Source: Anthracocystis setariae
Lineage: Eukaryota; Basidiomycota; Ustilaginomycetes; Ustilaginales; Ustilaginaceae
DNA: 64,000 nucleotides
Assembly (NCBI GenBank): GCA_928724745.1
Contig: CAKMXJ010000002.1
Coordinates: forward strand, 806,001-870,000
Direction: 5' to 3'
Part shown: positions 63,740 through 64,000 of the stretch, one piece after another
Position numbering within the stretch: the stretch's first letter is position 1
Layout of the letters: every line of letters begins with the position of its first letter
The notes under the pieces: generated by a model
What the model was told of the DNA's origin: nothing
Databases searched by the model: none
Seen by the model: only the letters and a program-made list of their open reading frames with translations
Made by a program: the position numbers and the translations under genes

Positions 63740-64000
63740 CCGAACACTGTGACCATTTAGGCTCCTTAGCTGCAATCCAATCGCTCTACACAGGCTCTGA
63801 ACCGACACCTTGATGCTCGATACTCCAACCTGTTTGCACGTGCCACACTTGCGTTCCTTTCTCGTACCTTGCATCTTCAGGTAAGCGAGCTGATTTTATG
63901 GTCACATTTGCCCGATCAAGTTGCGGAAACAGTTCAGCGGACGATGCTTGGGTTTTAGGAGAAAGGCAGATGTTGCCTACAATTGGAATTCCGAGCCGCC
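63740..64000. other. 3' flank of HAL2 to window end
   Basis: No gene was recognised in the last 261 bases. Confidence 0.5.

Overview
The window looks like a nuclear chromosome segment from a smut-type basidiomycete (Ustilaginomycotina). The evidence is gene content and architecture: long, mostly intron-free ORFs with C/G-rich third codon positions, a few GT-AG introns (78 to 316 bases), many simple-sequence repeats between genes, and proteins such as a Pho85/Cdk5-type kinase, a Zn2Cys6 factor, Sts1/Cut8 and a dicarboxylate carrier. Species cannot be fixed from the sequence alone. No rRNA, tRNA, CRISPR array or intact transposon was seen. All functional names come from reading motifs by eye; no database was searched.

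Layout. 1-14 kb: a CBS/PB1 protein cut by the left edge; a Zn2Cys6 regulator (-); a 2.7 kb non-coding stretch full of TACTGTAC palindromes; a spliced DUF1264/OBAP gene (+); a membrane protein (-) that appears to join TMEM242-like and TIMMDC1-like parts, both complex I assembly factors; the splicing factor SPF27/BCAS2 (-); and complex I subunit NDUFS3 (+). 14-23 kb: ARMC8/Gid5-like armadillo protein (-), MCM3 (-), an unknown Ser-rich protein (-). 23-27 kb: gene-poor, with a small spliced hydrophilic protein gene at 26.1-26.6 kb that no long ORF reveals, an orphan exon-like stretch and a possible decayed ORF. 27-42 kb: STS1/Cut8 (+), an unknown protein with a mitochondrial-type N terminus (-), a Pho85/Cdk5-like kinase (-), UTP5/WDR43 (+), succinyl-CoA ligase alpha (+), YSC84/SH3YL1-like actin protein (-). 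42-55 kb: MTR10/transportin-3 importin (-), VPS4 (-) divergent from a VPS3/TGFBRAP1-like gene (+), an unknown membrane protein (+). 54.8-64 kb: a tiny spliced Tom6-like membrane protein gene (-), mitochondrial dicarboxylate carrier (-), a C2H2 zinc-finger factor (-) with a long ambiguous leader, a second non-coding stretch with TACTGTAC motifs, and HAL2/MET22 3'(2'),5'-bisphosphate nucleotidase (+).

These are mainly single-copy housekeeping genes and not one pathway. Two themes recur: mitochondrial function (NDUFS3, the TMEM242/TIMMDC1-like protein, succinyl-CoA ligase, dicarboxylate carrier, Tom6-like protein) and endosomal/actin trafficking (VPS4, VPS3-like, YSC84). The most interesting item is the apparent two-in-one complex I assembly protein at 9841-11847, about 1.6 kb from a complex I subunit gene.
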